From NCBI GenBank assembly GCA_023258935.1, contig JAHFRG010000001.1, forward strand, positions 7,201 through 31,339: DNA of 24,139 nucleotides, in the 5' to 3' direction. Shown in pieces: positions 22,939 to 24,139 of the stretch; positions within the stretch are counted from its first letter, which is position 1; every line of letters begins with the position of its first letter. The DNA is from Betaproteobacteria bacterium. GTDB lineage: Bacteria; Pseudomonadota; Gammaproteobacteria; Burkholderiales; JAHFRG01. The translations under genes and the position numbers were made by a program. The notes under the pieces are model-generated. The model searched no databases and was not told the DNA's origin. It saw only the letters and a program-made list of their open reading frames with translations.

Positions 22939-23787
22939 TTACGCTCTCACCATAGCCAAAAGACGGGCGATGCGCTCTTGCGTTGATGGATGAGTGCTAA
23001 ACAACCTCTGTACACCGCTGCCGGAGAGCGGGTTGATGATCATCATCTGCGCAGTCTCGGGATGCATTTCGGCTGTTGCTATGGGTTGACCATGGGCGTA
23101 GCTCTCGATTTTCTGCAAAGCGGAAGCCAGTGCTTGCGCATCACCCGAGACTTCTGCGCCACCTCGGTCGGCCTCGAATTCACGCGCGCGGGAAATCGCA
23201 AGTTGTATCAACATCGCGGCTAGCGGCGCTACGATCATAATGAGCAGAGCCACCAGTGGGTGTACACCGCGCTCATTCCGGCTGCTCCCGCCAAACAGCA
23301 GACCCAGCTGCGCGATAGAAGAGATGGCGCCGGCAATAGTCGCCGAAATGGTGGAAATAAGAATGTCGTGGTGCTTGACGTGCGACAGCTCGTGGCCCAG
23401 AACACCGCGCAACTCACGCGGTGTAAGTAATTGCAAAATACCGGTCGTGACGGCGAGCGCTGCATGTTCAGGATTGCGACCGGTGGCAAAGGCATTGGGC
23501 TGGGCCTCATCGATCAAATATAACTTTGGCATCGGAAGTTGCGCGCTTTGCGCAAGATCGCGCACGGTGCCGTAAAGCTGCGGGGCACTGGTTTCATCCA
23601 CTTCCCGGGCATGGTACATCCTAAGCACTATTTTGTCGGAGAACCAGTAAGCCCAGAGGTTCATGGCGCCTCCCAGAACCAAAGCTACTGCCATCCCGGC
23701 GGCGCCGCCCAGCAGCAGGCCGACCGTTCCGAAGAGCGCTATGATGGCGGCCATCAGCAAAGAAGTCTTGAGCCAGTTTCCCAACAT
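22939..23787 (-). CDS. htpX: Membrane zinc protease HtpX
   Basis: Inner-membrane M48 metalloprotease taking part in membrane-protein quality control. Using the ATG at 23787 it has 282 residues. Two N-terminal hydrophobic segments (about 5-25 and 27-45) are followed by the zinc motif HELSH (His132, Glu133, His136) in LRGVLGHELSHVKHHD. The third ligand is probably Glu205 in REFEADRGG. Two more hydrophobic stretches lie between these motifs. AAGGA eight bases before the 23787 ATG decides the start; an ATG seven codons upstream (23808) lacks such a site. It lies 71 bp after fmt and 21 bp before rsmB. Confidence 0.95.
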   Translation of the reverse strand: MLGNWLKTSLLMAAIIALFGTVGLLLGGAAGMAVALVLGGAMNLWAYWFSDKIVLRMYHAREVDETSAPQLYGTVRDLAQSAQLPMPKLYLIDEAQPNAFATGRNPEHAALAVTTGILQLLTPRELRGVLGHELSHVKHHDILISTISATIAGAISSIAQLGLLFGGSSRNERGVHPLVALLIMIVAPLAAMLIQLAISRAREFEADRGGAEVSGDAQALASALQKIESYAHGQPIATAEMHPETAQMMIINPLSGSGVQRLFSTHPSTQERIARLLAMVRA

Positions 23788-23858
23788 CGATTTTTCCTTT
23801 CGACTCATGCGCCGCTTTGCGCAGCGGATAATTTAGATAATTACGCTATGAATCAAAT

Positions 23859-24139
23859 TCAGGTGCCAAAACAAATACCGGGTTTGAGCGCAAACCCCGA
23901 TAGAAACTCCCTTACCGGCAGGCGCTGGCCACCCGCTTTTTGCACATCCTCTATGCGCACTGCGCCCTTCCCGCATGCAACTACAATACCTAATCTATCA
24001 ACTCTGACAATTTCCCCGGGTTTCCCACTCATGCGTTCCTCGAGTTGCGCTTTCCAGATTTTCAATGTTTCACCATTTAACGTGGTGTAGGCTCCAGGGT
24101 TGGGATTAAATGCGCGCACTGTGCGCTCCACTTGCAACG
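23859..24139 (-). CDS. fmt: Methionyl-tRNA formyltransferase, C-terminal part (partial)
   Basis: Only the C-terminal portion, about 93 residues, is in the window; the gene continues beyond the right edge. The segment RAFNPNPGAYTTLNGE is typical of the start of the Fmt C-terminal tRNA-binding domain, and GAVRIEDVQKAGGQRLPVREFLSG matches the family's C-terminal end. Fmt formylates initiator Met-tRNA. The position upstream of rsmB on the same strand fits the common fmt-rsmB arrangement, here with htpX between them. Confidence 0.92.
   Translation of the reverse strand, partial: LQVERTVRAFNPNPGAYTTLNGETLKIWKAQLEERMSGKPGEIVRVDRLGIVVACGKGAVRIEDVQKAGGQRLPVREFLSGFALKPGICFGT

Overview
The window looks like a chromosomal segment of an autotrophic betaproteobacterium, most likely from the Nitrosomonadales or a relative (inference). 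Three things point there: a red-type (form IC) RuBisCO with CbbX and a divergent CbbR; a linked transketolase, GAPDH, PGK, pyruvate kinase and aldolase cluster; and the order fmt, htpX, rsmB, DUF4390, ntrY, ntrX. I see no insertion sequence, prophage, CRISPR array or tRNA gene. Gene density is high and almost everything is an intact housekeeping or autotrophy gene.

Layout. Bases 1-120 hold the 3' half of a 6S RNA and its terminator. An EVE-domain protein and a TauE/SafE permease follow on the + strand (148-1444). From 6917 down to 1441 runs a minus-strand series: cbbL, cbbS, cbbX, purE, purC, sua5. A compound inverted-repeat element (about 2413-2565) sits between purC and sua5. cbbR is divergent from cbbL, and the 135-bp gap between them carries two dyads of CbbR-operator type. 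Next comes the complete AmmeMemoRadiSam trio, amrB-amrA-amrS (8025-10460, +), with overlapping genes. Facing it is the minus-strand cluster tkt, gap, pgk, pyk, fba (17496 down to 10481). The last block, also minus strand, is fmt (partial), htpX, rsmB, DUF4390, ntrY, ntrX (24139 down to 17679).

How the genes work together. CbbR probably controls cbbLSX, which fixes CO2 and keeps RuBisCO active. The tkt-gap-pgk-fba genes supply reductive and regenerative steps of the Calvin cycle, and pyruvate kinase draws carbon from lower glycolysis. Phosphoribulokinase and fructose/sedoheptulose bisphosphatase are not here and must lie elsewhere. purE and purC follow cbbX on the same strand. NtrY/NtrX is a two-component pair, but this NtrX has lost the key ATPase residues and the sigma-54 contact loop.

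The most unusual points are the degenerate NtrX, a 46-bp duplication of the gap 3' end flanking a roughly 100-bp hairpin-rich spacer, two hairpin-forming intergenic repeats that abut gene ends, and the compact AmmeMemoRadiSam operon, whose biochemical role is unknown to me.
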